DNA of 64,000 nt from an uncultured Acetatifactor sp. (GTDB lineage Bacteria; Bacillota; Clostridia; Lachnospirales; Lachnospiraceae): the NCBI GenBank assembly GCA_947631615.1, contig CANRLX010000007.1:1-64000 (forward strand), written 5' to 3'. The translations under genes and the position numbers were made by a program. Shown piece after piece: positions 18,786-27,591 of this stretch. The notes under the pieces were generated by a model that was given only the letters and a program-made list of their open reading frames with translations, searched no databases and was not told the origin of the DNA. Positions within the stretch are counted from its first letter, which is position 1; the number at the start of each line of letters is the position of its first letter.

Positions 18786-21700
18786 ATGGATGTGATTGAG
18801 ATATTTCAGGTATTGGAGATTGAGGCGACAAAGGATGAGACGGCGATCCGGAACGCCTATCGGAGGAAGCTTTCCGTGACCAATCCGGAGGACGATCCGG
18901 AGGGCTTCAAGAGACTGCGGGCGGCCTACGATGCGGCGCGCGCCTATGCCAGGACGGAGGACGAGGCAAAGGACGGCTCGGAGGAAACGGACGACACTCC
19001 CTCGGGCCAATGGGTGCGGCGCGCCGAGGCGATCTATGGAGATATCCACACCCGCTGTGACACGGACAAATGGCGTGAGCTCTTTGCGGACGATCTCTTT
19101 TTGTCCCTGGAAGAGGAGGAAAACTGCCGGTTTAAGCTTCTGTGTTTTCTGATGGATCACTACAGGCTGCCCACCGAGGTGTGGGGGCTTTTGAACAAAA
19201 AGCTGAACATTGTGGAGGATGTCCAGGGGCTCAGGGAGAAATTCCCCGCGGACTTCGTCCGCTACATCCGGAGCCGCTGTGAGAGGGGCGAGGACTTGGA
19301 TTTCACAATGTTTGAGGGGGAGCCGGAGGCACCCTACGATTTGTATCTGCAGTATTATGACCGCTGCTGGAGCGCCCTTCAGGGGCGGGAGATCGACCAG
19401 GCGGAGGAGCTTCTTAAGAACGCGGAGGCTCTTCCCGTCTTTCACCCCGTGATGGAGGTCTGCAAGGCTCACCTGCGGGTCATGCAGGAGAGGACGGACG
19501 AGGCGGTCAAAATCATGCAAAGCCTCTTTGACCGTTATCCCGAGGACCCCATGGTGGGCTACAATACCGCGGAGATCTTGTGGCACCACGGGGAGCGGGA
19601 GGAAGCGGCGGCGATCTATGAAAAGCTCAAGGAAAAGAACGATTCCCATTATATGGCAAACTTCCGGCTGACCGAGTGGTATGCGTCTAAGGGGGAGTAC
19701 CACCGGGCAAAAAAGTGCGCGGAAAAGGTCCTCTCCTCCGGAGCGGACGACAGCTTTCTGGAGATCCTTGTACGGGTGAACCGTGAGATTGAGAAGGAGA
19801 TGGAGGAGGAGTATAAGAGGACGTCGGATGTCCTGACGGGACTGGAGCTTGGCTGGTGTTATCTGCAGGACGGAAAGATCCATAAGGGCGTGAGCTTTGC
19901 AAAGACGCTAAGCGGCAGGATTCCGGAGGAGAGGGACGCCGAGTATAAGGGGCTTATGGCAAAGCTCTACATAGAGGGAGCCGACTACCATGACGCCATC
20001 GCGCTGGCGGATCTGTGGGAGAAGGCGCTGGATGGCAAGCTTCGGAAGGATGTGGACGAGGAGGAGAGGGAAAAGGACAGGGACCGCCTCCGGCAGTCCC
20101 ATGTCATCCGTATGCAGTCCCACCGCGCCGTCGCGGAAAGCCTGGAGGAGGGTTCCGCCAGTCGCCGGAGCGCTTTTGAGGCGGCGCTGGAGGAGGGCAG
20201 GAAGGCGCTTCTCAAGGGATCGCCCCAGGATGTGGGGATCTATCTGGAGATGGCGCAGATCTATATGGAGATGGAGGAGTACGAGAGGGGACTGGAGATC
20301 ACCCAGCGCCTGGTGGAGGAATTTCAGGAGTACGGGGCGTTCGCCACGGAGCTGGAGATCCGTCAGAGACAGTGGAACGCGGCGGGCGTGGTGCAGGCGG
20401 GCCGCAGCTGTATTCAGTATTTTTCGGGCTATGCCAGAGCCTACGAGCATGTGGCGAAGGTATTTTTGGATCTGAACCGGAGGGAGGATCTTCTGGCTCT
20501 GCTGGAGGAGGCCGAAAAAAATCATGTGTCGAGCGTGATCCTGGACGCTTACCGCTACCAGATGACGCACAATCCGCCGGAGGCGGAGGTCTTGCATGAG
20601 AAGGTGAAGGCGTTTCGCAAAAACTATTTTGTCCGCGTGGAGCACGGCGATATGGCCGCCTACGAGGAGGGCCTTCCCATCCTGACGGAATATTTGTACT
20701 GGTATCCCGGCACCTACATGCTGGTGGAGCGCGCCCTGTTCCACCGGATCGCGAGACATTACGACGAGGCCAGGGCGGACTTTGAGAAAGCGCTCCAGGC
20801 CAATCCCTGTCACCCCTACGCCCTGAATGGATTGAGCTTTGTGTACAAATATCAGGGCGATTACGAAAGGGCCTTGTTTTACCTCAAGAGAGCCCTGCTC
20901 TACCGCGAGGAGGACATGGGGCTCAGCATCTATCTGGATCTGTCGGATCTGTATTCGCTCCTCGGAGATTACGAGAATGCGCTGAAGCTGTTTTGGTGCG
21001 CCTTTCCAGACAAAAATCTGACCGACTACTACCTGGAGAGGCTGGTGCTCTGCATGATTCGGGCCGGAAAGACCGAGGACGCGGTGCAGAAAATAGACGC
21101 CTGTCTGAAGGACAGCCCGCTTAAGCGGTTCGACCGGCTGATGGATGTCTATCAGCTCACCGGCGACGGAACCAGGGCGGAGGAGCTGCTGGAAGAGTGG
21201 AGGAAGAGCCTTTTTTCCTCCCGTTTGCAGAAGACGGCCTGGGATTACGAGAAATTTTACATCCGCGCGGCCTGGCAGAGTATTCTCTTCGGGGACGGCA
21301 GCCGGGGGGCGGAATACTACGAAAAGATCCTTGCGCTGGCCCGGGACGAAACAAACGATCTGACCATGGGCGCCGGAACGATGGGGGATGCCGTCTTTCT
21401 CTGTATTGTAAGCGGCCAGGACGAGAGGGGAAGAGTGTTTGGAAGTCTGATGAGGGACGAGCTTGCGAGGGAGGAGACGGTGCGGCCGGAAGAAAACGGC
21501 CAGGTCCCGCTCTTTCGGAGCAAGGCGGCGCTTCGACAGGCGATCCTTGCGGCGTATTACTTCGCTCCGGAGGACTACATAGAAAAGCTTCTGGATCAGG
21601 AGGAGCAGACGGAGATCTGCCACCACTGCCAGCACTGCGTCTGCAAGGAGATGGAGGCGGTGCGCATTGTATTCCTGCTTCGCCAGGGAAAGCAAAAGGA

Positions 21701-21902
21701 GGCGCTCTTGCGCATGAAGGAGAACCTGGAGCGCCAGCCGGTGGATGAGTATCTGGCGGCGATCCAAAATATGTGCGTGGAAAACGGCAGACAAATCAAG
21801 GCGCCCGCGCCGTCCGGAGGGCAGGAGGAGAGACCCCGGGAGCGAAGAGCGGCGGATCAGAGGGGCGGTATTTTGGAGCGGCTGAAGACGCTGTTTCGAT
21901 GA
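18786..21902 (+). CDS. J-like domain protein with long TPR-type helical repeat region
   Basis: A 1038-residue cytoplasmic protein. Residues 1-55 look like a J domain (EIFQVLEIEATKDETAIRNA, then the helix with RAAYDAARAYA). The HPD signature that stimulates Hsp70 ATPase is replaced by N33-P34-E35. Residues from about 60 to 980 are made of helical repeats, several of clear TPR type (ALNGLSFVYKYQGDYERAL; ALQANPCHPYALNG). A cysteine cluster at C945, C948, C951 and C953 may bind metal. GGTGGGG precedes the ATG at 18786. The Hsp70 gene begins 57 bases later, so the two proteins probably work as a chaperone pair. In E. coli, HscC is likewise encoded near J-like proteins (DjlB/DjlC). The client is unknown. 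Confidence 0.8.
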   Translation: MDVIEIFQVLEIEATKDETAIRNAYRRKLSVTNPEDDPEGFKRLRAAYDAARAYARTEDEAKDGSEETDDTPSGQWVRRAEAIYGDIHTRCDTDKWRELFADDLFLSLEEEENCRFKLLCFLMDHYRLPTEVWGLLNKKLNIVEDVQGLREKFPADFVRYIRSRCERGEDLDFTMFEGEPEAPYDLYLQYYDRCWSALQGREIDQAEELLKNAEALPVFHPVMEVCKAHLRVMQERTDEAVKIMQSLFDRYPEDPMVGYNTAEILWHHGEREEAAAIYEKLKEKNDSHYMANFRLTEWYASKGEYHRAKKCAEKVLSSGADDSFLEILVRVNREIEKEMEEEYKRTSDVLTGLELGWCYLQDGKIHKGVSFAKTLSGRIPEERDAEYKGLMAKLYIEGADYHDAIALADLWEKALDGKLRKDVDEEEREKDRDRLRQSHVIRMQSHRAVAESLEEGSASRRSAFEAALEEGRKALLKGSPQDVGIYLEMAQIYMEMEEYERGLEITQRLVEEFQEYGAFATELEIRQRQWNAAGVVQAGRSCIQYFSGYARAYEHVAKVFLDLNRREDLLALLEEAEKNHVSSVILDAYRYQMTHNPPEAEVLHEKVKAFRKNYFVRVEHGDMAAYEEGLPILTEYLYWYPGTYMLVERALFHRIARHYDEARADFEKALQANPCHPYALNGLSFVYKYQGDYERALFYLKRALLYREEDMGLSIYLDLSDLYSLLGDYENALKLFWCAFPDKNLTDYYLERLVLCMIRAGKTEDAVQKIDACLKDSPLKRFDRLMDVYQLTGDGTRAEELLEEWRKSLFSSRLQKTAWDYEKFYIRAAWQSILFGDGSRGAEYYEKILALARDETNDLTMGAGTMGDAVFLCIVSGQDERGRVFGSLMRDELAREETVRPEENGQVPLFRSKAALRQAILAAYYFAPEDYIEKLLDQEEQTEICHHCQHCVCKEMEAVRIVFLLRQGKQKEALLRMKENLERQPVDEYLAAIQNMCVENGRQIKAPAPSGGQEERPRERRAADQRGGILERLKTLFR

Positions 21903-21959
21903 GAGGCCGGCGGAGATTTTTGCCGTCCGGCAAATAGAAGTGATGAGGAATGATACGGC

Positions 21960-23642
21960 ATGATAGTAGGAATCGATTTGGGAACGACAAACAGTCTGAT
22001 CGCGTATTTTGCGGACGGTGAGCCGAAGATCATCCCCAACCGTCTGGGGAAAAATCTGACGCCCTCCGTGGTCAGCGTGGACGAGGAGGGCAATGTTTAT
22101 GTGGGCGAGACCGCCAGAGAGCGCATGAGCCTGTACCCGGACTCGGTGGCTCAGACCTTTAAACGGAGCATGGGAACGGACAGAGAGTATGTCTTGAGCG
22201 GCCGCAGGTTTCGGCCGGAGGAACTCTCCAGCATGGTGCTTCGCTCCCTGAAGGAGGATGCGGAGACCTACCTGGGCGAGGAGGTCACCGAGGCCGTGAT
22301 CAGCGTGCCCGCGTATTTTGACGACAAGCGCAGGAAAGCTACCAAGCGTGCCGGAGAGCTGGCGGGGCTGAAGGTGGAGCGCATGATCTCGGAGCCCACC
22401 GCGGCTGCGGTGGCCTATGGGCTGTACGACAAGACAAAGGACACCCGCTTTCTGGTATTCGATCTGGGGGGCGGCACCTTCGACGTATCCATACTGGAGC
22501 TGTACCACAATATCCTGGAGGTGCGCGCCGTGGCCGGAGACAATTATCTGGGAGGAGAGGATTTCACGGAGGTGATGGCGAAGCTGTTTCTCCAAAAGAG
22601 CGGCCTGTCCTTACAGAGCCTCGACGAGAAGGAGCAGGTGCGCCTCTACCGCCAGGCGGAGAAGGCCAAGCGCGCTATCAGTGACGCGGACAGAGTGACC
22701 ATGAGCTTTCTCTATCGGGAGGAGACGAGGGAGGAGGAGATCACCGGCAAAGAGTACGGGGACGCCTGCGAGGAGCTTCTTTTAAAGATACGGGAGCCTG
22801 TGAAGAAGAGTCTGTCGGACGCCGGCTTAAAGCTCTCCGACATCGACGAGGTGCTCCTGATCGGAGGGGCCACAAGGCTTTCCCTGGTGCGGGATTTCCT
22901 GATTCGCCTGTTTCGCAAATTTCCGGACACCAAGCTGAATCCTGACGAGACGGTGGCGCTGGGCGCCGCTGTGCAGGCGGCTATGAAGGAGCGCAGAGAG
23001 GAGGTGAAGGAGGTCATCCTGACGGATGTATGCTCCTTCACTCTGGGCACGGAGGTGGTCGTGGAGTACGAGCAGGGGAAATTTGAGGACGGAAGATTCT
23101 GCCCCATCATCGAGCGCAACACGGTGATCCCCGCAAGCCACACGGAACGGCTTTTCACGGTTCGGGACAACCAGGATAAGGTGCGGGTGCGGGTCCTCCA
23201 GGGGGAGAGCCGCTTCGCCAAAAACAATCTCTACCTGGGGGAGATCGAGATCGACGTGCCCAGGGCCCCCAGGGGACAGGAGGCCGTGGATGTGACCTAC
23301 ACCTACGATATCAACTCTCTCTTGGAGGTGGAGGTCAAGGTGGTGTCCACCGGCAGGACCCAGAAGATGATCATCAAGGGACAGGACAATCAGATGACGG
23401 ACGAGGAGATCCAAAAGCGCATGGAGGAGCTTGCCTATCTGAAGATACAGCCGAGAGATTACGAGGAGAACCGCCTGGTGCTCCTTCGGGCGGAGCGGAT
23501 GTACGAGGAGGCGCTGGGGGACAGGCGCAAAAAACTGGATCACTACATTACGGCCTTTGAGGCGGCGCTCAAGCGGGGAGAGCACGATGAGATACGGGAC
23601 GCAAGGGAAGCCTTGAACGAGATCCTCGAGGAGGAAGAGTGA
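21960..23642 (+). CDS. Hsp70-family chaperone, short HscC-like
   Basis: A 560-residue Hsp70. The ATPase domain is intact: GIDLGTTNSL (residues 4-13), SEPTAAAVAYG, FDLGGGTFDVS and LIGGATRLSL. The substrate-binding beta domain follows from about residue 370, while the helical lid is short and the EEVD-like tail is absent. The length is that of E. coli HscC (about 556) rather than DnaK (about 610-640). It is therefore a specialised Hsp70, probably served by the J-like/TPR protein encoded just upstream. The ATG at 21960 has GAGGA at about 10 bases. A strong promoter for alaS starts directly after the stop. No GrpE gene is nearby. Confidence 0.9.
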   Translation: MIVGIDLGTTNSLIAYFADGEPKIIPNRLGKNLTPSVVSVDEEGNVYVGETARERMSLYPDSVAQTFKRSMGTDREYVLSGRRFRPEELSSMVLRSLKEDAETYLGEEVTEAVISVPAYFDDKRRKATKRAGELAGLKVERMISEPTAAAVAYGLYDKTKDTRFLVFDLGGGTFDVSILELYHNILEVRAVAGDNYLGGEDFTEVMAKLFLQKSGLSLQSLDEKEQVRLYRQAEKAKRAISDADRVTMSFLYREETREEEITGKEYGDACEELLLKIREPVKKSLSDAGLKLSDIDEVLLIGGATRLSLVRDFLIRLFRKFPDTKLNPDETVALGAAVQAAMKERREEVKEVILTDVCSFTLGTEVVVEYEQGKFEDGRFCPIIERNTVIPASHTERLFTVRDNQDKVRVRVLQGESRFAKNNLYLGEIEIDVPRAPRGQEAVDVTYTYDINSLLEVEVKVVSTGRTQKMIIKGQDNQMTDEEIQKRMEELAYLKIQPRDYEENRLVLLRAERMYEEALGDRRKKLDHYITAFEAALKRGEHDEIRDAREALNEILEEEE

Positions 23643-23653
23643 CCAAAATAAAA

Positions 23654-23682
23654 TTGACAAGTCCCCAATTACCTCCTATAAT
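23654..23682 (+). promoter_or_regulatory. Consensus sigma-A promoter of alaS
   Basis: TTGACA (23654-23659) and TATAAT (23677-23682) are perfect consensus hexamers with 17-base spacing. It lies just after the Hsp70 stop and about 70 bases ahead of the alaS start. Confidence 0.95.
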
Positions 23683-23752
23683 GTGAAATGGTAAAAATTC
23701 GTTTGTGATTTTTATATCGGTGTGACAGAAAAATGCAATGGAGGATAAGACC

Positions 23753-26407
23753 ATGCAGAAACGTGGCGTAAATGAACTGCGAAGAATGTACCTTGACTTT
23801 TTTGAGAGCAAGGGGCATCTGAAAATGAAGAGTTTTTCCCTGGTGCCGCACAATGACAACAGTCTGCTTATCATCAACTCCGGTATGGCGCCCTTAAAGC
23901 CCTATTTTACCGGTCAGGAGATCCCGCCGAAAAGGAGGGTGACCACCTGCCAGAAGTGCGTGCGCACCGGAGACATAGAGAACGTGGGAAAGACCGCGAG
24001 GCACCTCACGTTTTTTGAGATGCTGGGAAATTTCTCCTTTGGGGATTATTTTAAGCACGAGGCCATCGCCTGGAGCTGGGAGTTTCTGACCAAGGTGATC
24101 GGCATGGAGCCGGAGCGGCTCTATCCCTCCATCTACTGTGAGGATGACGAGGCGTTTGACATCTGGGTGAACGAGGTCGGCGTGCCGGCGGAGAGGATCA
24201 CCCGCTTTTATCGCGATGAGAACGGCGCGTGCGACAATTTCTGGGAGCACGGCGCGGGCCCCTGCGGTCCCTGCTCGGAGATCTACTACGACAGGGGGGA
24301 GAAGTACGGCTGCGGAAAGCCCGACTGTAAGGTGGGCTGTGACTGCGACCGCTTCATGGAGGTCTGGAACAACGTGTTCACGCAGTTTGACAGCGACGGC
24401 CACGGCAATTACACGGAGCTTGCCCAGAAGAACATCGACACCGGCATGGGGCTGGAGCGCCTGGCCGTGGTGGTGCAGGATGTGGACTCCGTGTTTGACA
24501 TTGACACGATGAAGGCTATCAGGGACCGGATCTGCGCCATCGCCGGCGTGGAGTATCAAAAGGAGGAGGCGAAGGATGTCTCCATCCGTCTGATCACCGA
24601 TCACATACGCTCCTCCACCTTTATGATCAGCGACGGCATTATGCCTTCCAACGAGGGAAGGGGATATGTGCTCCGCCGTCTGATCCGCCGCGCCGCAAGG
24701 CACGGCAGGCTGCTGGGCATCGACGGGAAATTCCTCGCGGATTTGAGCAAAACCGTCATAAGCGAGTGCAAGGACGGCTATCCGGAGCTGGAGGAGAAGA
24801 AGGACTTTATTCTGACGATCCTGACGCAGGAGGAGGATAAATTTGACAGGACCATCGATCAGGGGCTGAGTATCCTGAACGATATGGAGGAGGAGCTGAA
24901 GGCGTTCGACAGGAAGGAGCTCTCCGGCGAAAATGTATTTAAACTCTACGACACCTATGGTTTTCCGGTGGATCTGACGGAGGAGATCCTGGCGGAAAAG
25001 GGCTTTGCGGTGGACCATGCAGGATTTGAGGCCTGCATGAAGGAGCAGCGGGAGAAAGCCCGCAAGGCGCGCAAGGTGACGAACTATATGGGAGCCGACG
25101 CCACGATCTATGAGTCCATCGACGTCAATATCACCTCCAAATTCGTGGGGTACGACAGACTGCGGCACGATTCCAGGGTGACGGCGCTCACCACGGAGAC
25201 CGAGGTGGTGGGTGCGCTGACCGACGGACAGGTGGGCACCATCATCGTGGAGGAGACCCCCTTCTATGCGGCTATGGGCGGACAGTGCGGCGATATCGGC
25301 GTGATCACCACCAAAGACGGCAACTTTGAGGTAAAGGACACCGTGAAGCTGACAGGGGACAAGATCGGCCACATCGGCGTGGTAAAAAGCGGGATGATCA
25401 AGGTGGGCGATGTCGCGTCCCTTGCCGTGGACGAGGGAAGGAGAGCGGACACCTGCCGGAATCACTCCGCGACGCATCTGCTGCAGAAGGCGCTCAGGGA
25501 GGTGCTGGGCACCCATGTGGAGCAGAACGGTTCTTACGTGGACGGCGACAGGCTCCGGTTTGATTTCAGCCATTTCTCCCCCATGACGGAGGAGGAGCTT
25601 CGGAAGGTGGAGGAGCTTGTGAATCAAAAGATCGAGGAGAACCTTCCGGTGACGACCCAGGTCATGGACATCGAGGAGGCGCGGAAGACGGGCGCGATGG
25701 CTCTTTTCGGCGAGAAGTACGGCGAGAAGGTCCGCGTGGTCAGGATGGGGGATTTCTCCATGGAGTTCTGCGGCGGCACCCATGTGGCGAATACCGGCGT
25801 GATCTCCGCGTTTAAGATCGTCTCCGAGAACGGCGTTGCGGCCAATGTGCGCCGTATCGAGGCGTTGACCGGCAGAGGCGTATTTGCCTACTATCAAAAT
25901 CTCGAGAACCGTCTGGAGGCGGCGAGCCGGATATTAAAGACCACCCCCAATTCTCTGGTGGAGCGGGCGGAGCACGTGATGGCGGAGCTGAAGGCGCTCG
26001 CCTCCGAGAATGAGTCCTTAAAGAGCAGGGCGGCCAAGGAAGCGCTGGGCGACGTTATGGATCAGGTGAAGGAGATACGGGGCGTGAAATTCCTTGCCGC
26101 CAGCGTGGACGACGTGGACATGAACGGGCTGAGAGATCTCGGCGACCAGCTTAAGGGCCAGATCGGCGAGGGCGTCGTGGTGCTTTTGTCCGCCAGGGAG
26201 GGCAAGGTCAACATGGTGGCTATGGCCACGGACGAGGCGGTAAAGAGCGGCGCTCACGCGGGAAATCTGATCAAGGGGATCGCCTCCCTGGTGGGCGGCG
26301 GCGGCGGCGGACGCCCGAATATGGCCCAGGCGGGGGGCAAGAATCCTGCCGGTATTCCCGCTGCCATCGAGGAGGCCGCAGGTCTTTTGGAGAGTCAGCT
26401 GTCCTGA
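23753..26407 (+). CDS. alaS: Alanyl-tRNA synthetase
   Basis: AlaRS charges tRNA-Ala and edits mischarged serine and glycine. The 884-residue protein has the usual length. The class II core carries RRVTTCQKCVRTGDIENVG and FFEMLGNFSFGDYF. The editing domain has the zinc-type motifs HSATHLL and CGGTHVANTG. The C-terminal C-Ala domain ends with VGGGGGGRPNMAQAGGK. The ATG at 23753 is chosen because GGAGG lies 8 bases upstream; the in-frame ATG at 23738 has no such site. A perfect consensus promoter precedes it. The leader of about 60 bases is too short for a T-box. Confidence 0.98.
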   Translation: MQKRGVNELRRMYLDFFESKGHLKMKSFSLVPHNDNSLLIINSGMAPLKPYFTGQEIPPKRRVTTCQKCVRTGDIENVGKTARHLTFFEMLGNFSFGDYFKHEAIAWSWEFLTKVIGMEPERLYPSIYCEDDEAFDIWVNEVGVPAERITRFYRDENGACDNFWEHGAGPCGPCSEIYYDRGEKYGCGKPDCKVGCDCDRFMEVWNNVFTQFDSDGHGNYTELAQKNIDTGMGLERLAVVVQDVDSVFDIDTMKAIRDRICAIAGVEYQKEEAKDVSIRLITDHIRSSTFMISDGIMPSNEGRGYVLRRLIRRAARHGRLLGIDGKFLADLSKTVISECKDGYPELEEKKDFILTILTQEEDKFDRTIDQGLSILNDMEEELKAFDRKELSGENVFKLYDTYGFPVDLTEEILAEKGFAVDHAGFEACMKEQREKARKARKVTNYMGADATIYESIDVNITSKFVGYDRLRHDSRVTALTTETEVVGALTDGQVGTIIVEETPFYAAMGGQCGDIGVITTKDGNFEVKDTVKLTGDKIGHIGVVKSGMIKVGDVASLAVDEGRRADTCRNHSATHLLQKALREVLGTHVEQNGSYVDGDRLRFDFSHFSPMTEEELRKVEELVNQKIEENLPVTTQVMDIEEARKTGAMALFGEKYGEKVRVVRMGDFSMEFCGGTHVANTGVISAFKIVSENGVAANVRRIEALTGRGVFAYYQNLENRLEAASRILKTTPNSLVERAEHVMAELKALASENESLKSRAAKEALGDVMDQVKEIRGVKFLAASVDDVDMNGLRDLGDQLKGQIGEGVVVLLSAREGKVNMVAMATDEAVKSGAHAGNLIKGIASLVGGGGGGRPNMAQAGGKNPAGIPAAIEEAAGLLESQLS

Positions 26408-26467
26408 AAGAGCACGCCGGAAAAGAAAAGCGGAAAAGAGAAAATAGAAATTTCAGGAAAAAAGTAG

Positions 26468-26495
26468 TTGACGTATCAGAGTTTTATGTTATAAT
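26468..26495 (+). promoter_or_regulatory. Strong promoter of rpsU
   Basis: TTGACG (26468-26473) and TATAAT (26490-26495) have 16-base spacing. An A+T-rich leader of about 80 bases with a small CAGTC/GACTG hairpin runs to the rpsU start. Confidence 0.85.
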
Positions 26496-26582
26496 AATCA
26501 GTGTGTATATGCAGATGCAATACATAATAATAACCCAATCAGTCATGTTACTAGAGGGACTGAAGGGAGGTCAGGTGCGGAT

Positions 26583-26759
26583 ATGTCGAACGTAATCGTA
26601 AAAGAAAACGAGACTTTAGATAGCGCTTTGCGTCGCTTCAAGAGAAGCTGTGCAAAGGCTGGTATTCAGCAGGAGATTCGTAAGAGAGAGCATTACGAGA
26701 AGCCCAGCGTAAAGCGTAAGAAGAAATCTGAAGCGGCAAGAAAACGTAAATATAACTAA
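26583..26759 (+). CDS. rpsU: Ribosomal protein S21
   Basis: A 58-residue, very basic 30S ribosomal protein. It begins [20 protein letters not shown], matching the S21 family start, and ends in a Lys/Arg-rich tail ([13 protein letters not shown]). The ATG at 26583 follows GGGAGGT, and TAA is at 26757-26759. The gene is monocistronic: it has its own consensus promoter and a compact terminator 8 bases after the stop. Codon choice differs from the neighbours (for example AGA and CGT for Arg, GTA for Val), as expected for a highly expressed small ribosomal gene. Confidence 0.97.
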   Translation: MSNVIVKENETLDSALRRFKRSCAKAGIQQEIRKREHYEKPSVKRKKKSEAARKRKYN

Positions 26760-26766
26760 ACAATCT

Positions 26767-26796
26767 TCCCCGGACGAAGGCCCGGGGATTTTGTTT
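26767..26796 (+). terminator. Terminator of rpsU
   Basis: A 7-bp stem, TCCCCGG / CCGGGGA, with an 8-base loop is followed by TTTTGTTT. It begins 8 bases after the rpsU stop codon. Confidence 0.9.
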
Positions 26797-26806
26797 GGTG
26801 TGTTTC

Positions 26807-26890
26807 GGAAACGGCCGGACCTTTTGGAAGGAATGGGTCTATTGGAAACGGCCGGTTTTTTGGAGGGAATGGGTCTTTTGGGATGGCCGG
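26807..26890 (+). repeat. Short tandem repeat ahead of the CmpB-like gene
   Basis: Two near-identical copies of a 36-37 base unit, each starting GGAAACGGCCGG and ending in GAATGGGTCT plus a short T-rich end, occupy 26807-26843 and 26844-26879. A partial third copy (GGGATGGCCGG) ends at 26890. The unit encodes a Trp-rich peptide in the longer reading of the downstream ORF, but lies upstream of the best start codon. Confidence 0.85.
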
Positions 26891-26914
26891 ATCCTGCGCG
26901 GGAGAGGATGGTTT

Positions 26915-27508
26915 ATGTGGACAAAAGAATTGCTGGGAACCGATGTGTATCATCTGGCGGCGGCCTTTGTGCTGTATAGTATTCTGGGGTGGTTTTTGGA
27001 ATCGGTCTATATGTCCTTCTGTAACAGGAGGCTGACCAACCGGGGCTTTGCCAAAAGCCCGTTCTGTCCCATCTACGGCTTTGGGGCGGTCACCTGTTAT
27101 CTGATCCTGGGCCCCCTGCGCGGCCACTACGTGTGGATCTATCTGATCGGCGCGGTGCTTGCCACCGTCTTTGAGTATCTCGTGGGCAGGGCGATGCTTT
27201 TTCTGTTCGGCGAGCTGTGGTGGGACTATAAGGAAAAACCGTTTAACTTCCAGGGGATCATCTGTCTGGAGAGCACAGTCGCCTGGGGATTTTATGCGAT
27301 CGGTGTCGTCGGCTTTGTACACGCCGGCATCTATTGGCTGATTGACCGTGTGGACATTGGCTTGGGGGTGCGCCTGGTGGAGGCGGTTCTGGCCGTTGTG
27401 GCGGTGGACTATGTGATACAGCTCACCAGGGCGTTTCATATCGACGTGAGACAGAAGGGTGGACAGATCAAAGAGCGGTGCCGCTCCATTCTGGCCCGCT
27501 GGTATTGA
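26915..27508 (+). CDS. CmpB-type (PF06541) integral membrane protein
   Basis: A 197-residue membrane protein with about five or six hydrophobic segments. It matches the family called putative ABC-transporter permease, type CmpB: LYSILGWFLESVYMSFCNRR near the N-terminus, then GFAKSPFCPIYGFGA and WWDYKEKPFNFQGIICLE. These motifs are strongly conserved in clostridia, but a transport function has not been shown and no ATPase gene is adjacent. GGAGAGG lies 7 bases ahead of the ATG at 26915. The frame stays open upstream to 26795, but that part is the tandem repeat and is unlikely to be translated. A strong hairpin follows the stop. Confidence 0.87.
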   Translation: MWTKELLGTDVYHLAAAFVLYSILGWFLESVYMSFCNRRLTNRGFAKSPFCPIYGFGAVTCYLILGPLRGHYVWIYLIGAVLATVFEYLVGRAMLFLFGELWWDYKEKPFNFQGIICLESTVAWGFYAIGVVGFVHAGIYWLIDRVDIGLGVRLVEAVLAVVAVDYVIQLTRAFHIDVRQKGGQIKERCRSILARWY

Positions 27509-27534
27509 TACGGCTGCCCGCAGAGTCATAAATC

Positions 27535-27589
27535 ATGCCGCATTTCCATATTCTGTAATAGAGACAGAATAGGGGAGTGTGGCATTTTT
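27535..27589 (+). terminator. Long hairpin with T-run that contains the next gene's ribosome site
   Basis: Arms 27535-27555 and 27565-27585 pair over 21 positions (three wobbles, one mismatch) around a 9-base loop, and TTTTT follows. It looks like an intrinsic terminator for the CmpB-like gene. The only purine-rich ribosome site for the carboxypeptidase at 27592 (AGGGGAG, 27571-27577) lies inside the 3' arm, so read-through mRNA would have that site masked. Confidence 0.7.
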
Positions 27590-27591
27590 AT

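Noticed and set aside
19908-22595. 895-codon open frame on the - strand opposite the J-like and Hsp70 genes
   Set aside because: It is the mirror of two well-supported + strand genes with conserved Hsp70 motifs. Long antisense frames are common in G+C-rich DNA. Its translation shows no recognisable domain.
23894-25897. 667-codon - strand frame opposite alaS
   Set aside because: It is a shadow frame within a certain synthetase gene, His-rich and domain-free.
26795-26914. N-terminal extension of the CmpB-like protein
   Set aside because: It is encoded by the terminator T-run and a tandem repeat and is Trp/Arg-rich. The ATG at 26915 has a good ribosome site.
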